Counted from the stretch's first letter, positions 8,319-16,305 are shown. The stretch: 64,000 bases of DNA from Halobaculum sp. CBA1158 (GCF_021431925.1 NZ_CP090371.1:434001-498000), one strand, 5' to 3'. Made by a program: numbers and translations. The notes: generated by a model not told the origin, from the letters alone.

Positions 8319-10697
8319 TCAGTTCTCCTCGTCGCGAAGCTCCGCGGCCGCCGGCAGCGACGAGTGGTCCACCTCGTACACGGTCACCGTCGCCGTCGAG
8401 GCGGCGTCGACTCGGTCGATCCCCTCGATGGATCCGAAGTCGATCATGCCGAACTCCCGGTAGCGATCGCGCTCGGCGGGGCCGACCCAGACGTAGCGCA
8501 CGTCGTGCTCGCGCAGGACCTCGACGGCCCGCGCCCGCGAGGTGTACGCGTCGTCGGCCTGGCGAACCCGCGCGAAGTACGCCTCCGGCCCGCGGTAGCC
8601 GACCTCGTGGTGCCAGCCGGCGACCGTCGGGAGGCCGGTGAGGCTGGCGGCGGGGTTGGCCTCCCACTGGTACATCCCCGGCGAGTGCCCCCGGCGGGGA
8701 TCCGCGCCGGGGTACACCCGCGTCGCGGGAGCCGAGAGGATAGCGGGCTGGTCGGGCCGGTCGTCGAGCCACTCGATGGCCGGCGCGTCGCTCGGATGGG
8801 ACGCCCCGACGAAGTGGGTGCCGTCGAGCGTCGGGTCCTCGGGGTATCCCCCGCCGACGTGCGCCGGCAGCGCGAAGGCGGCGTACATCCCCGTCGTCGC
8901 GAGCAGGAGCGCGAGGAACACCGACCCGGCGACCTCGCGGGTGCCCGCACTCGGCCACAGCATCGACGCTTCGGGTCGAGGGGCGGCATCGAGCAGCCCC
9001 GCGAGCACGACGCCGGCGGCGGCGGCCCACAGCGGCCACACCTGCGCGTACGTCTTGAACACGGTGTTCATCCGCCCGGGCCCGGCCTGCTCGCGCAGGA
9101 ACACCACCTCGACGATCAGCGCCAGCCCGGCCCCGCCGACGATCAGCACGGTCTCGAATCCCGCGCGGTCGGTCCGAAGCGCGACCCACCCCGCCGCGAG
9201 CAGGACGCCGAACGGCCCCAGCGCGGGGAGGCCGACGGCGAGGCCGGCGACCCACAGCGCGGCGACGCTCGCCAGCACCGTCAGGGGGCGCTCGCGCCCG
9301 ACCGCGCCGAACAGGCCCACGAGGAACGTCGCGAGGAACGCGCCGTGGACGACGAGTAGCCCCCCCAGCGACGACCGCATCTCGACGGGCAACACGGCCA
9401 GCGCGCGCTCGCTCCCGCTGCCGCCGACCGCGCTCACGAGGAACGGCATCGCGACCAGCGCCGCCAGCGCGCCGGCGACGACGACGACCGGCCCGGCGAC
9501 GAGGGGTCGCGCGAGCTCGTCGGCGAGTCGGTCGTCGCGGACGGCGTCGTCGACCCGGTCCGCGAGGGCCTCCGGCAGCAGCGTCCGGGGCGCGGCGGGG
9601 GCGGCCGCCAGCGCGAGGAACGCGAGGCCGAAGACGCTCGGGAAGCTCCAGGTGTCGAGTACCGCTTGGAAGCCGCCGAGGAGGGGGATCGCCCCGAACA
9701 GGAGGAGCCGTCGCCGGCGCGTCTCGACGGCGGGCGTCCGGTAGAGCGCGTACGCAAGCGCCGCCGCAAGCACGAGGAACGGCGTCATCGTCATGTGCGC
9801 GTGGAGGTCGCCGTTGAGCCACCCGAACAGCGGGAACTCGTTGATCGTCCCCGGGATGATCCGGCTGGCCGTCCAGTAGGAGAACTCCTCGGCGGCGACG
9901 CTTCCGGCGTCGATCCCGACGGCGTCGCCGACGCGTCCCCGGAGGTCCGCCGGGAGCGCCCGCAACAGCGCCCACCCGCCCGTGTGGAGGTTGCCGGCGA
10001 CGCCGACGAGGAACGCCGCGAGCAGGCCGGCGGCGCGTCGCGAGCGCCCGCGCTCGGCGGCGACCGCGCCCGCGAGGTCGTAGACGGCGGCGACGAGCGC
10101 CCCGAAGAACCCCGCGAGCGCGAGGTTGTAGCCGAACCGCGCCGGCGTCGCCGTCAGCGTCGACCACAGGGCCGCGACCAGGTGGCCGCCGTAGTAGTAG
10201 CGGACGCCCTCGCCGGCGAACCACATGTCCTCGGGGGGGAGCGCGTCCGCGCGCAACAGCGACTTGAGGATGCCGTAATCGAGGAACTTCTCGCCGGCGA
10301 TCGGGTCGACCGCCGGGTCGTACCCGCGGATCACGACGATCAGACAGACGGCGGCGACGAACACCACGGCGGTGTCGGCGACGACGTCCAACTCGGGAAG
10401 CCGTTCGCGGGCGTCTTCGTCGACGGCGACGTCGCCCGCGCGGAGGGCGTCGCGGTCGAGGAGCGCCAGCGCCGACGCCGCCAACAGGACGAGCAGTCCG
10501 GCCGCGAGCGCCACCGGACCGAACGCGACTCGGCCGACCCAGAAGGCGACGACGCCGACGACGAGCGTCGACACGGGGAGGGCGAACCCGACGCCGCGGG
10601 TGGCGAACCGGGGGAACAGGCGGGCGGCGAGGGGGATCCCGACGGCACCCAGCGCCAGCAGCGCGAGGAGCCACCGGAGGACGAGGGCGTACTCCAT
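8319..10697 (-). CDS. DUF2298 polytopic membrane protein, GT-C-like
   Basis: 792 residues from ATG 10697. It has many hydrophobic segments throughout, plus the motifs GVRYYYGGHL (about residue 170) and FGWLNGDLHAHM (about 290), which typify the YYY/DUF2298 family. These proteins resemble GT-C glycosyltransferases that use lipid-linked sugars. The C-terminal ~180 residues form an extracytoplasmic soluble domain with a GASHPSDAPAIEWL region. Divergent neighbours encode a small membrane protein, a GT2 transferase and GtrA, so a role in surface glycan assembly is likely but inferred. Confidence 0.85.
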   Translation of the reverse strand: MEYALVLRWLLALLALGAVGIPLAARLFPRFATRGVGFALPVSTLVVGVVAFWVGRVAFGPVALAAGLLVLLAASALALLDRDALRAGDVAVDEDARERLPELDVVADTAVVFVAAVCLIVVIRGYDPAVDPIAGEKFLDYGILKSLLRADALPPEDMWFAGEGVRYYYGGHLVAALWSTLTATPARFGYNLALAGFFGALVAAVYDLAGAVAAERGRSRRAAGLLAAFLVGVAGNLHTGGWALLRALPADLRGRVGDAVGIDAGSVAAEEFSYWTASRIIPGTINEFPLFGWLNGDLHAHMTMTPFLVLAAALAYALYRTPAVETRRRRLLLFGAIPLLGGFQAVLDTWSFPSVFGLAFLALAAAPAAPRTLLPEALADRVDDAVRDDRLADELARPLVAGPVVVVAGALAALVAMPFLVSAVGGSGSERALAVLPVEMRSSLGGLLVVHGAFLATFLVGLFGAVGRERPLTVLASVAALWVAGLAVGLPALGPFGVLLAAGWVALRTDRAGFETVLIVGGAGLALIVEVVFLREQAGPGRMNTVFKTYAQVWPLWAAAAGVVLAGLLDAAPRPEASMLWPSAGTREVAGSVFLALLLATTGMYAAFALPAHVGGGYPEDPTLDGTHFVGASHPSDAPAIEWLDDRPDQPAILSAPATRVYPGADPRRGHSPGMYQWEANPAASLTGLPTVAGWHHEVGYRGPEAYFARVRQADDAYTSRARAVEVLREHDVRYVWVGPAERDRYREFGMIDFGSIEGIDRVDAASTATVTVYEVDHSSLPAAAELRDEEN

Positions 10698-10817
10698 CTG
10701 GTGTTCAGGGGTCGCCGCCGGGGTAAGTTCCTTTCCCTCCGTCACGACGCACGTCCCCGGACCGTGACCGATCGCGTCGACACCAACCACTAAGCATCGA
10801 CGGCCCCGATCGCCCGT

Positions 10818-11039
10818 GTGCCTCAGCAGGACGACTCGGAGGGGGAACCGTTCGGCGGAAGCAAACTGCTGATCGCCGGCGGACTCGTGCTGGTCGCCGC
10901 GATCGCGGGCAACCTCGTCGTCCAGGCGCTGGTCGCGGGCGGGACGCTCCCGGGGGGGACCGACGCGACGATGCTCCCCGTCTTCGGGGTGATCGCCCTG
11001 ATCGGACTGCTCGTGTTGATCGGCTCGTTCCTCCGCTGA
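10818..11039 (+). CDS. Small two-helix membrane protein
   Basis: 73 residues from GTG 10818. A short polar N-terminus is followed by two hydrophobic helices (about 16-37 and 50-70) separated by a GGTLPGGTDATM loop. A TATA-like CACTAAGC lies about 27 nt upstream, supporting GTG as start. It is divergent from the DUF2298 gene. I recall a haloarchaeal DUF of this size but have no function for it. Confidence 0.7.
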   Translation: MPQQDDSEGEPFGGSKLLIAGGLVLVAAIAGNLVVQALVAGGTLPGGTDATMLPVFGVIALIGLLVLIGSFLR

Positions 11040-11080
11040 TAGCCGGTTCCGGCGGATGGCCGCCGGCCGACGATGCGGAC

Positions 11081-11159
11081 GCCGACCGCTGACTGCCGAT
11101 TGCCGACTGCGGGCTGCCGATTGCCGACCGCTGACTGTCGACCGCGGACCGTCGACCGC
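11081..11159 (+). repeat. Short degenerate direct repeats before the GT2 gene
   Basis: GCCGACCGCTGACT occurs at 11081-11094 and 11123-11136, and CTGCCGATTGCCGAC at 11093-11107 and 11114-11128, followed by related GTCGACCGC units. These are nested imperfect repeats in an intergenic stretch. Confidence 0.6.
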
Positions 11160-11190
11160 CGACTACGAATCGCTGGACGCGTTCGCACCG

Positions 11191-11197
11191 TTTTTAC
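11191..11197 (+). promoter_or_regulatory. TATA-like box of the GT2 gene
   Basis: TTTTTAC is centred 27 nt before ATG 11221, supporting that start over the longer open frame. Confidence 0.55.
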
Positions 11198-11220
11198 CCG
11201 GGCACGCGGAAGCCGATGGT

Positions 11221-12087
11221 ATGCAGCCGACCGTCGGGATCGTCGTCCCCGCGTATCGGCCGGATCCGGGTCGGCTCCGGACGTACCTCGCCGCGCTTCG
11301 GGAGACGATCGACCCCGACGAGCTCCGCGTCGAACTCGACGCTCCGGGGCGCGCGACCGGCTCGGCGACGGCCCCCGACTCGACGACCGTCCGCGAGTCA
11401 CTCGAGTTGCCCGACTGGGTCGACTGTCGGGTGGTCCGGCGTCGCCGGGGGAAAGGCGCGGCCGTCACCGCAGGGTTCGAGGCGCTCTCGACGGACGTGT
11501 ACGCCTTCGCCGACGCCGACGGGGCCACCCCCGCGGCGTCGCTTTCGGACGTGATCGACCCCGTCGCCGGCGACGAGGCGGACCTCGCCGCCGGCTCCCG
11601 CCGGCACCCCGCCGCGGACGTGCGGTCACACCAGACGATCGCGAGGCGCTTGCTCGGCGACGGCTTCGCGTGGACCGCGCGCCGGCTGCTCGATGCGGAC
11701 CTCCACGACTATCAATGCGGCGCGAAGGCGCTGTCGGCGGCGACGTGGGACGCCGTCCGCGACCACCTGTACGAGCCGGGGTTCGCGTGGGACATCGAGC
11801 TGATCGCCGTGGCGGCCGCGCTGGACCACCGGATCGTCGAGGTGCCCGTGACGTGGGAGGACCAGCCCGGATCGACCGTCTCGCCGGTCGGCGACACCCT
11901 CGACATGGGACGGGGGCTGCTCGTCGCGCGCCACCGCGCGCGACTCATCCGCGACGACCGCCTGCACCGCCTGCTCGACCGCGAGGAGGGCGTCGCGCTG
12001 GTGAACCGCCCGGGCGAGGACGACGCCTCGGCCGCGTCCGGCGGCGACGGCGGCGTGACGGACGCCTCCGGGAGCGACGCGCGATGA
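11221..12087 (+). CDS. Family 2 glycosyltransferase (dolichyl-phosphate sugar transferase type)
   Basis: 288 residues. The N-terminal strand VGIVVPAYRPDPGRL, the GKGAAVTAGF motif and the metal-binding FADADG (DxD) are those of GT2 enzymes such as dolichyl-phosphate hexose synthases. YQCGAKAL and the GFAWDIELI segment are also typical. No transmembrane helix is present. It overlaps the gtrA-like gene by 4 bp (ATGA), a common pairing in which the GtrA protein may help move or use the lipid-linked sugar. A role in protein or lipid glycosylation is inferred. Confidence 0.88.
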   Translation: MQPTVGIVVPAYRPDPGRLRTYLAALRETIDPDELRVELDAPGRATGSATAPDSTTVRESLELPDWVDCRVVRRRRGKGAAVTAGFEALSTDVYAFADADGATPAASLSDVIDPVAGDEADLAAGSRRHPAADVRSHQTIARRLLGDGFAWTARRLLDADLHDYQCGAKALSAATWDAVRDHLYEPGFAWDIELIAVAAALDHRIVEVPVTWEDQPGSTVSPVGDTLDMGRGLLVARHRARLIRDDRLHRLLDREEGVALVNRPGEDDASAASGGDGGVTDASGSDAR

Positions 12088-12536
12088 GTCGGGACCGCGG
12101 CACAGTCGAGACGCTGGCGTCGGGGACGCGCATCGGCCAGTTCGTCTCCGTCGGCGTCGTCGGCGCGACCGTCGACATCGCCTCCTCGACGGCGCTCAGC
12201 GAACTCGGCGTGTTCCCCGAACTGGCCGCGCTGATCGGCATCGAGACGGCGATCGTCGTCATGTTCCTGCTCAACGACCGCGTCACGTTCGCGGGCGAGG
12301 GGGCCGCCGGCGTCGTCCCGGCGCTCCGTCGACTCGTCCGGTCGAACGTCGTCCGCGCCGGCGGGACCGCGGTACAGCTCGTCGTGTTCACGCTGCTGTT
12401 TCGCGTCGTCGCGATCCCCGTCTCGGCGGCGGGGATCGACCTGTGGTTCGTCGCCTCCCGCGTCGGCGGCATCGGCGCGGGGATGGTCGTCAACTACGTC
12501 GCCGAGAGCCTGTTCACCTGGCGCGTTGGCGAGTAA
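12084..12536 (+). CDS. GtrA family membrane protein
   Basis: 150 residues with four hydrophobic helices (about 18-38, 48-66, 90-110, 120-142) and the GtrA pattern: IGQFVSVGVVGATVD at the start and VVNYVAESLFTWR at the end. GtrA proteins are thought to flip or assist use of polyprenyl-linked sugars in cell-surface glycosylation. It is translationally coupled to the GT2 gene by a 4 bp overlap. Confidence 0.88.
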   Translation: MSRDRGTVETLASGTRIGQFVSVGVVGATVDIASSTALSELGVFPELAALIGIETAIVVMFLLNDRVTFAGEGAAGVVPALRRLVRSNVVRAGGTAVQLVVFTLLFRVVAIPVSAAGIDLWFVASRVGGIGAGMVVNYVAESLFTWRVGE

Positions 12537-12580
12537 CGTGGTGAGAAACCGCATACGGCGACGGGATCGGAAACACAACC

Positions 12581-12587
12581 CTTACAA
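12581..12587 (+). promoter_or_regulatory. Promoter box of the initiator tRNA gene
   Basis: CTTACAA lies 24-30 nt upstream of the mature tRNA 5' end, matching archaeal TATA spacing. Confidence 0.5.
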
Positions 12588-12610
12588 GTGCAGGTCGTTT
12601 TGTCTCCGGT

Positions 12611-12685
12611 AGCGGGATGGGATAGCCAGGAGATTCCGCCGGGCTCATAACCCGGAGATCGGTAGTTCAAATCTACCTCCCGCTA
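12611..12685 (+). tRNA. Initiator tRNA-Met (CAT)
   Basis: 75 nt. The acceptor stem AGCGGGA pairs with TCCCGCT; the anticodon stem CCGGG/CCCGG surrounds loop CTCATAA with anticodon CAT at 12646-12648; the T-arm is GGTAG-TTCAAAT-CTACC. The A1-T72 pair and three consecutive G-C pairs at the base of the anticodon stem identify the archaeal initiator rather than the elongator. There is no intron and the CCA end is not encoded. Two partial copies of its 3' end follow downstream. Confidence 0.96.
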
Positions 12686-12755
12686 TGTTCTGCGCGCGCA
12701 CCGCGAGTGACGAACGGATGTGAGTCACGAGCCGCGCGCGGTCACTCGTTCCGGA

Positions 12756-12816
12756 GTAGATTTGAGCAGGGAGAGAAGCGAGCGTCAGCGAGCGAAACGA
12801 CTGTGTTCAAATCTAC
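12756..12816. repeat. Hairpin with anti-T-arm, repeat unit 1
   Basis: GTAGATTTGA at 12756-12765 is the exact reverse complement of TCAAATCTAC at 12807-12816 in the second tRNA-tail copy, with a 41 nt loop. Confidence 0.7.
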
Positions 12817-12890
12817 CTCCCGCTACTTCTCGCCGCACACCGCGAACGACGAACGGAGTGACTCGTGAACCGTGCGGCGGACTTCGTCTT

Positions 12891-12962
12891 GAGGTGGATT
12901 TGAAGTGGACCGGACGCACGCAGCGCCAGTGAGCACGTCCGGGCGTGGTTCAAATCTACCTC
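12891..12962. repeat. Hairpin with anti-T-arm, repeat unit 2
   Basis: GAGGTGGATTTGAA at 12891-12904 pairs along all 14 positions with TTCAAATCTACCTC at 12949-12962, allowing one G-U pair in RNA; the loop is 44 nt. Confidence 0.7.
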
Positions 12963-13084
12963 TCGCTATGTTCTGTCGCCGAGGCAACGCGAGAAGCGGC
13001 GCGAACCGCGAGCCGACCGACGACCCATCCGCCCCGCCGCCACGACCGATGTTGTTTTCACACGTCTGCGTTAGTATTCGCCGT

Positions 13085-13537
13085 ATGGCCGACAGCGACG
13101 ACGTCGTCTCGTTCGACGTGAACGCGGTTCGGGGGGCGATCGACGCCGCGATCGACGACGAGCACGCGCTCCACGTCGTCGCGGCGTTCACCGCCGACGC
13201 GTACGAGATCGCCTACTGCGACGAGTTCACGCGGTCGTTCTACGCCGACGAGGAGGAGATGACCGATCACTTCGACCAGATCCACCAGTACACCGGGATC
13301 GACTTCTCGGAGATCGGGCTGTTCGTCGACGAGCTGTTCCCGGTCGCCGGCGGCGTCGAGTACGTCTCCACCGGGATGGAGCACCTCACCGTCGTCAGAC
13401 TGTACACCGGGAACGAGGGGCTGCTGCTCACCCTCGATCCCGACGCCGAGGTGACGACGGCCGTCGAGGCCGTCCGCGACGCGATCGACGTCGACCTCGG
13501 CGCGACGGGAACCGCCGCCTCCACGTCGGAGTTCTGA
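13085..13537 (+). CDS. Conserved haloarchaeal hypothetical protein
   Basis: 150 residues, strongly acidic. Alternating strands and helices (ALHVVAAFTADAYEIAYCDEF, then EYVSTGMEHLTVVRLYTG) suggest a compact alpha/beta fold; it resembles haloarchaeal DUF7522-type proteins (recollection). No membrane segment or metal site is visible. ATG 13085 is the first plausible start after the tRNA-tail repeats; the frame is open upstream through the repeats, which should not be coding. It converges on the Rieske gene. Confidence 0.72.
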   Translation: MADSDDVVSFDVNAVRGAIDAAIDDEHALHVVAAFTADAYEIAYCDEFTRSFYADEEEMTDHFDQIHQYTGIDFSEIGLFVDELFPVAGGVEYVSTGMEHLTVVRLYTGNEGLLLTLDPDAEVTTAVEAVRDAIDVDLGATGTAASTSEF

Positions 13538-13555
13538 CGGGCGTTCGAGGGACGT

Positions 13556-13993
13556 TCAGGAGCCGGTGAAGTCGATCCGCCCACCGCCGTCGCTTCCACC
13601 CTCCTCGTCGCCCTCCCCCTCGTGTTCGCCGAGGTGGTCGAAGGTGTACCCGTCGTCGTCGAGGAACACGCCGCCGTCGGCGACGACCACGTCCACCGAC
13701 TCCATCACCGACCCTTCGCAGGGGCCGAAGTCACAGTAGCCGGTATCGAGTTGGAACGTCGCGCCGTGTCGCTGACACCACACCTCGCCGTTCGTGACGC
13801 GCGCCCCGTCGCCCTTGTCGAGGCGCACGTCCGTCCAATGCTGGCAGTAGTTGCGGTACGCGACGATAGCGCCGTCGGACAGCCGGGTGCAGAACGCCTC
13901 CGCGGGCTCTCCCTCGTCGTCGCGCAGCGTGAACAACAGCGTCTCGCCCTCCGCGACCTCGTCGGCGTCGACGATCCGCGCGGCCTCGTCCAT
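13556..13993 (-). CDS. Rieske [2Fe-2S] protein
   Basis: 145 residues. The ligand motifs C50-Q-H52 and C73-Q-R-H76 lie 20 residues apart, as in soluble Rieske ferredoxins. No transmembrane anchor is present, so it is likely a cytoplasmic electron carrier or dioxygenase-type ferredoxin, not the bc1 subunit. The C-terminal ~30 residues are an acidic Gly/Glu tail. The next gene on the strand (14029-15339) ends 35 nt upstream of its start. Partner enzyme unknown. Confidence 0.88.
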   Translation of the reverse strand: MDEAARIVDADEVAEGETLLFTLRDDEGEPAEAFCTRLSDGAIVAYRNYCQHWTDVRLDKGDGARVTNGEVWCQRHGATFQLDTGYCDFGPCEGSVMESVDVVVADGGVFLDDDGYTFDHLGEHEGEGDEEGGSDGGGRIDFTGS

Positions 13994-14028
13994 GTGACGA
14001 CGGAGGGGTCGCGGGCTTGTATGACTCC

Positions 14029-15339
14029 CTATTCGCCCCGACGGCCGCCGTCGGCGTCGCGGTCGCGGTCGTCGGTGGCGGTGTCGCGGTCGTCGGTGGC
14101 GGTGTCGCGGTCGTCGGTAGCGGTGTCGCGGTCGCGGTCGCCGGTGGCGGTGGCGGTGTCACGGTCGCCGGTCCGGTCCTCGCGGTCACCGTCGCGTTCG
14201 CCGTCCGCCACGCCGTCACCGTAACACTCGCGCTCGATGCGGTCGTCGTACAGTCGGCTCAGCAGTTCCGTCACCGGTCCCCCGCCGACGTCGACGCCGT
14301 CGTACGTGCCGACGGGTCGGATCTCTCGGAGCGAGGAGGCGACGAACGCCTCGTCGGCGTCGCGCACGTCGTCGGGCGTGTACCGCCCCTCCTCGACGGG
14401 AAAGCCCTCCCCGCGGGCGATGTCCAGCACCTCGGCGCGAGCGACCCCCGGGAACACCGGCCCGTCGAGCGACGGGGTCCGGATGGCGTCGTCGGCCACG
14501 AGGAACAGGGAGGCGGTGGCGCACTCGGCGACGTGTCCCTCGGCGTCGAGCAACACGGCCTCGTCGGCCCCGGTCACCCGCGTCTCGACGCGGGCCAGGA
14601 CGTTGTTGAGGTAGCTGTGCGTCCTCGCGTCGCTCGGGATCGCGCGGTCGGGAACCCGACGGGTCTTCACGGTCTGGAGCGTCGCCGCCCCGGTCCACGT
14701 TGACTCCCCGCCGGCATCGCGGCGGCCGCCCCGCGGAAGCGGGTCGACCGTGATCACGACCGTCGGGTCGGTGTCGGCGGCGGCCGGCGGGGCGAATCCG
14801 GCCGTCTCCCCGCGAGTGACCGACAGCCGGACGGCGGCGTCGGCGAGGTCGTTCGCGCGGAGGGTGTCGCGGACGCGGGCCTCCAGCCCCAGCGCCGAGA
14901 GGTCGAGGTCGTCCGCGGGCATCCCCAGCGCCTCCAGCGAGCCGAACAGGCGGTCGACGTGGGCGTCCCACCGCCAGAGCGTCCCGCCGTACGCCCGGAT
15001 CGTCTCGACGGCGGCGTCGCCGTACCGGAACCCGCGATCGCGCACGGAGACGGTCGCCTCGTCGGCGGCGACGAGGTCGCCGTCGACGTGATACAGGCGG
15101 TCGCTGTCGGCGTGCTCGCCGCCGCCGTTGCGGCCGGCGGTCCGGTCGCCGTTCGCGACGCCGTCGGTGTCGCTCGTCCGGTCGCCCGTCCCGTCGTCGC
15201 CTGCGCGGTCGCCCGTTCCGTCGTCGCCTGTGCGGTCGCCCGTTCCGTCGTCGCCTGTGCGGTCGCCCGTTCCGTCGTCGCCTGTGCGGTCGCCCGTCCC
15301 GTCGTTGCCTGCGCGGTCGCCCGTCCCGTCGTCGCTCAT
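14029..15339 (-). CDS. Fold-type IV PLP aminotransferase-like protein lacking catalytic lysine
   Basis: 436 residues. The core (about 80-365) matches branched-chain aminotransferase/aminodeoxychorismate lyase: DRGFRYGDAAVETIR, SYLNNVLARVE, GADEAVLLDAEGHVAE. The lysine expected before T-x-N-Y-L is Arg239 (AGG, 14623-14625). The usual TSN after the conserved Glu reads TAS, and the phosphate-binding PGxTR reads PGVAR. The core is flanked by an N-terminal run of DDGTGDR(T/A)G repeats and a C-terminal run of DRDTATD repeats, both tandem at DNA level. It may be an inactive or repurposed homolog of PabC. ATG 15339 is chosen; GTG 15360 is possible. Confidence 0.82.
   Translation of the reverse strand: MSDDGTGDRAGNDGTGDRTGDDGTGDRTGDDGTGDRTGDDGTGDRAGDDGTGDRTSDTDGVANGDRTAGRNGGGEHADSDRLYHVDGDLVAADEATVSVRDRGFRYGDAAVETIRAYGGTLWRWDAHVDRLFGSLEALGMPADDLDLSALGLEARVRDTLRANDLADAAVRLSVTRGETAGFAPPAAADTDPTVVITVDPLPRGGRRDAGGESTWTGAATLQTVKTRRVPDRAIPSDARTHSYLNNVLARVETRVTGADEAVLLDAEGHVAECATASLFLVADDAIRTPSLDGPVFPGVARAEVLDIARGEGFPVEEGRYTPDDVRDADEAFVASSLREIRPVGTYDGVDVGGGPVTELLSRLYDDRIERECYGDGVADGERDGDREDRTGDRDTATATGDRDRDTATDDRDTATDDRDTATDDRDRDADGGRRGE
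14062..14124. repeat. 21 bp tandem repeat, 3 units, C-terminal coding
   Basis: Three nearly identical 21 bp units at 14062, 14083 and 14104, with degenerate continuation to about 14190. On the minus strand they encode repeated DRDTATD. Confidence 0.85.
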
Positions 15340-15342
15340 CGC
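15181..15342. repeat. 27 bp tandem repeat, 6 units, N-terminal coding
   Basis: Units start at 15181, 15208, 15235, 15262, 15289 and 15316 (last one partial); the three inner units 15208-15288 are identical. On the minus strand they encode GDDGTGDRT-type nonapeptides at the start of the aminotransferase-like protein. Confidence 0.9.
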
Positions 15343-15457
15343 TCCCCGCCTCGCTCGCACATGATCGGGGAGTCGCGGACCATCGCCTTGCCGGTGTCGG
15401 TGAGGGCGCTCTCGAGGGCGGAGTTTGAGAGAGGTACCGGAGCGTCGATTGCGGCGC
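15336..15457 (-). other. Possible 3' remnant of a gene upstream of the aminotransferase
   Basis: A minus-strand frame ending TDTGKAMVRDSPIM... stops at 15336 and overlaps ATG 15339 by 4 bp (ATGA), as coupled genes do. Its upstream part runs into the HhH gene in another frame, so at most a 15-residue ORF (from ATG 15383) or a truncated gene end remains. This is weak evidence. Confidence 0.25.
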
Positions 15458-16272
15458 TACGCCTCGTGTTCGGCGGCGCGATCGATCCAGCGGGAGACGC
15501 GCTTCTCGGAGACGGTCGTGCGCTCGGCCACCTCCGCGGGGTCGGCGGCGACGAGGTCGGCGACCGTGTCGATGCCGATCTCTCCCAGTCGCTCGGCGTA
15601 CGCCGGGCCGATCCCCTTGATCTCGTCGACCGGAACGCCGTCGTCCGTCGATTCCCCGTCGCTCTCCTCATCCCCGTCGCTCGCTTCGTCCCCGTCGGTT
15701 CCCTCACTCCCGTCGCCCTCGGTCGGATCCACGTCGTCCACGTCCGTCGTCACGTCCTCGGACTCCGGGCCCGCGGCCTCGGCCGGCTCGGCGGCCGCGG
15801 CCGCCTCCTCGTTGGCCGCCTCCTCGTCGACGAGCGCCTCCGTGGAGGCGTCGGCGTCGGTGCCGGCGGCGACCGGGTCGTCGCCCTCGCTCTCGGCGTC
15901 GACCGCGTCGCCGTCGTCCTCGCCGGGTTCGTCGCCTCCGGCGTCGACTCCGTCGTCCCCGCTTTCTTCGTCGCCGGGTGTCGCGGCGGCCTCGGCAGGC
16001 TCGGCCGCGCCCTCGGCGTCCGCGTCGACGGCCGACCCGGTTGAGGCGACGGCGTCGGTGTCGGCGGCCGCCGGCTCGTCGCCCTCGTCGTCCGGGTCGG
16101 CGTCGCTGATCTCGGCGTCGTCGGTTCCCTTCACCGCCGCTTCGGTCCCGGCGTCGGCCTCCGGCTCCTCGCGCTCGCGCTCGACGGTTACCGAGGCCTC
16201 GCTCGCCCGCTCGTTCGACTCGCTCGCGCCCCCGATACCCAGCAGGCGTTTGATCGTCCGAAGGATGGCCAT
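15457..16272 (-). CDS. Helix-hairpin-helix protein with long acidic linker
   Basis: 271 residues. A short basic N-terminus (MAILRTIKRLLGIG) is followed by about 175 residues of Asp/Glu/Ala low-complexity sequence and a C-terminal HhH domain (about 212-268) with the motif IKGIGPAYAERLGEIGI. HhH domains bind DNA non-specifically. The basic amphipathic N-terminus joined by a flexible tether to a DNA-binding head might anchor DNA to another structure (inference). The minus-strand TATA box at 16294-16305 supports the start. Confidence 0.83.
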   Translation of the reverse strand: MAILRTIKRLLGIGGASESNERASEASVTVEREREEPEADAGTEAAVKGTDDAEISDADPDDEGDEPAAADTDAVASTGSAVDADAEGAAEPAEAAATPGDEESGDDGVDAGGDEPGEDDGDAVDAESEGDDPVAAGTDADASTEALVDEEAANEEAAAAAEPAEAAGPESEDVTTDVDDVDPTEGDGSEGTDGDEASDGDEESDGESTDDGVPVDEIKGIGPAYAERLGEIGIDTVADLVAADPAEVAERTTVSEKRVSRWIDRAAEHEA

Positions 16273-16293
16273 GTCGTCGGAACCACGCCGTCG

Positions 16294-16305
16294 CCTTTTA
16301 AAAAA
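16294..16305 (-). promoter_or_regulatory. TATA box of the HhH gene
   Basis: TTTTTTAAAAGG on the minus strand is centred about 27 nt upstream of ATG 16272. Confidence 0.6.

Larger units (their letters stand above)
12665..12968 (+). repeat. Tandem repeats carrying the tRNA 3' end
   Basis: The last 21 nt of the tRNA (12665-12685) recur exactly at 12805-12825 and with one mismatch at 12948-12968, at offsets of 140 and 143 bp. The tRNA copy and the last copy share a further TGTTCTG on their 3' side. The spacer segments are also related (CCGCGA..GACGAACGGA near 12701 and 12840). The unit is thus a diverged ~140 bp tandem repeat. It could be leftover attachment sites of past integrations or a tRNA-derived repeat. 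The remaining 116 bp to the next gene hold nothing I recognise. Confidence 0.85.

Noticed and set aside
6780-9359. An 859-codon open frame on the plus strand
   Set aside because: It is antisense to the beta-propeller and DUF2298 genes and shows no protein-like pattern; long shadow frames are expected at this GC content.
12686-12968. Integrated element bounded by tRNA-tail copies
   Set aside because: The space between copies is only about 120 bp, with no integrase or other gene. At most it is a remnant.
15181-15342. Regular 27 bp repeats considered as a CRISPR array
   Set aside because: The units are directly adjacent with no unique spacers, keep a reading frame and encode a peptide repeat. 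There are no cas genes.
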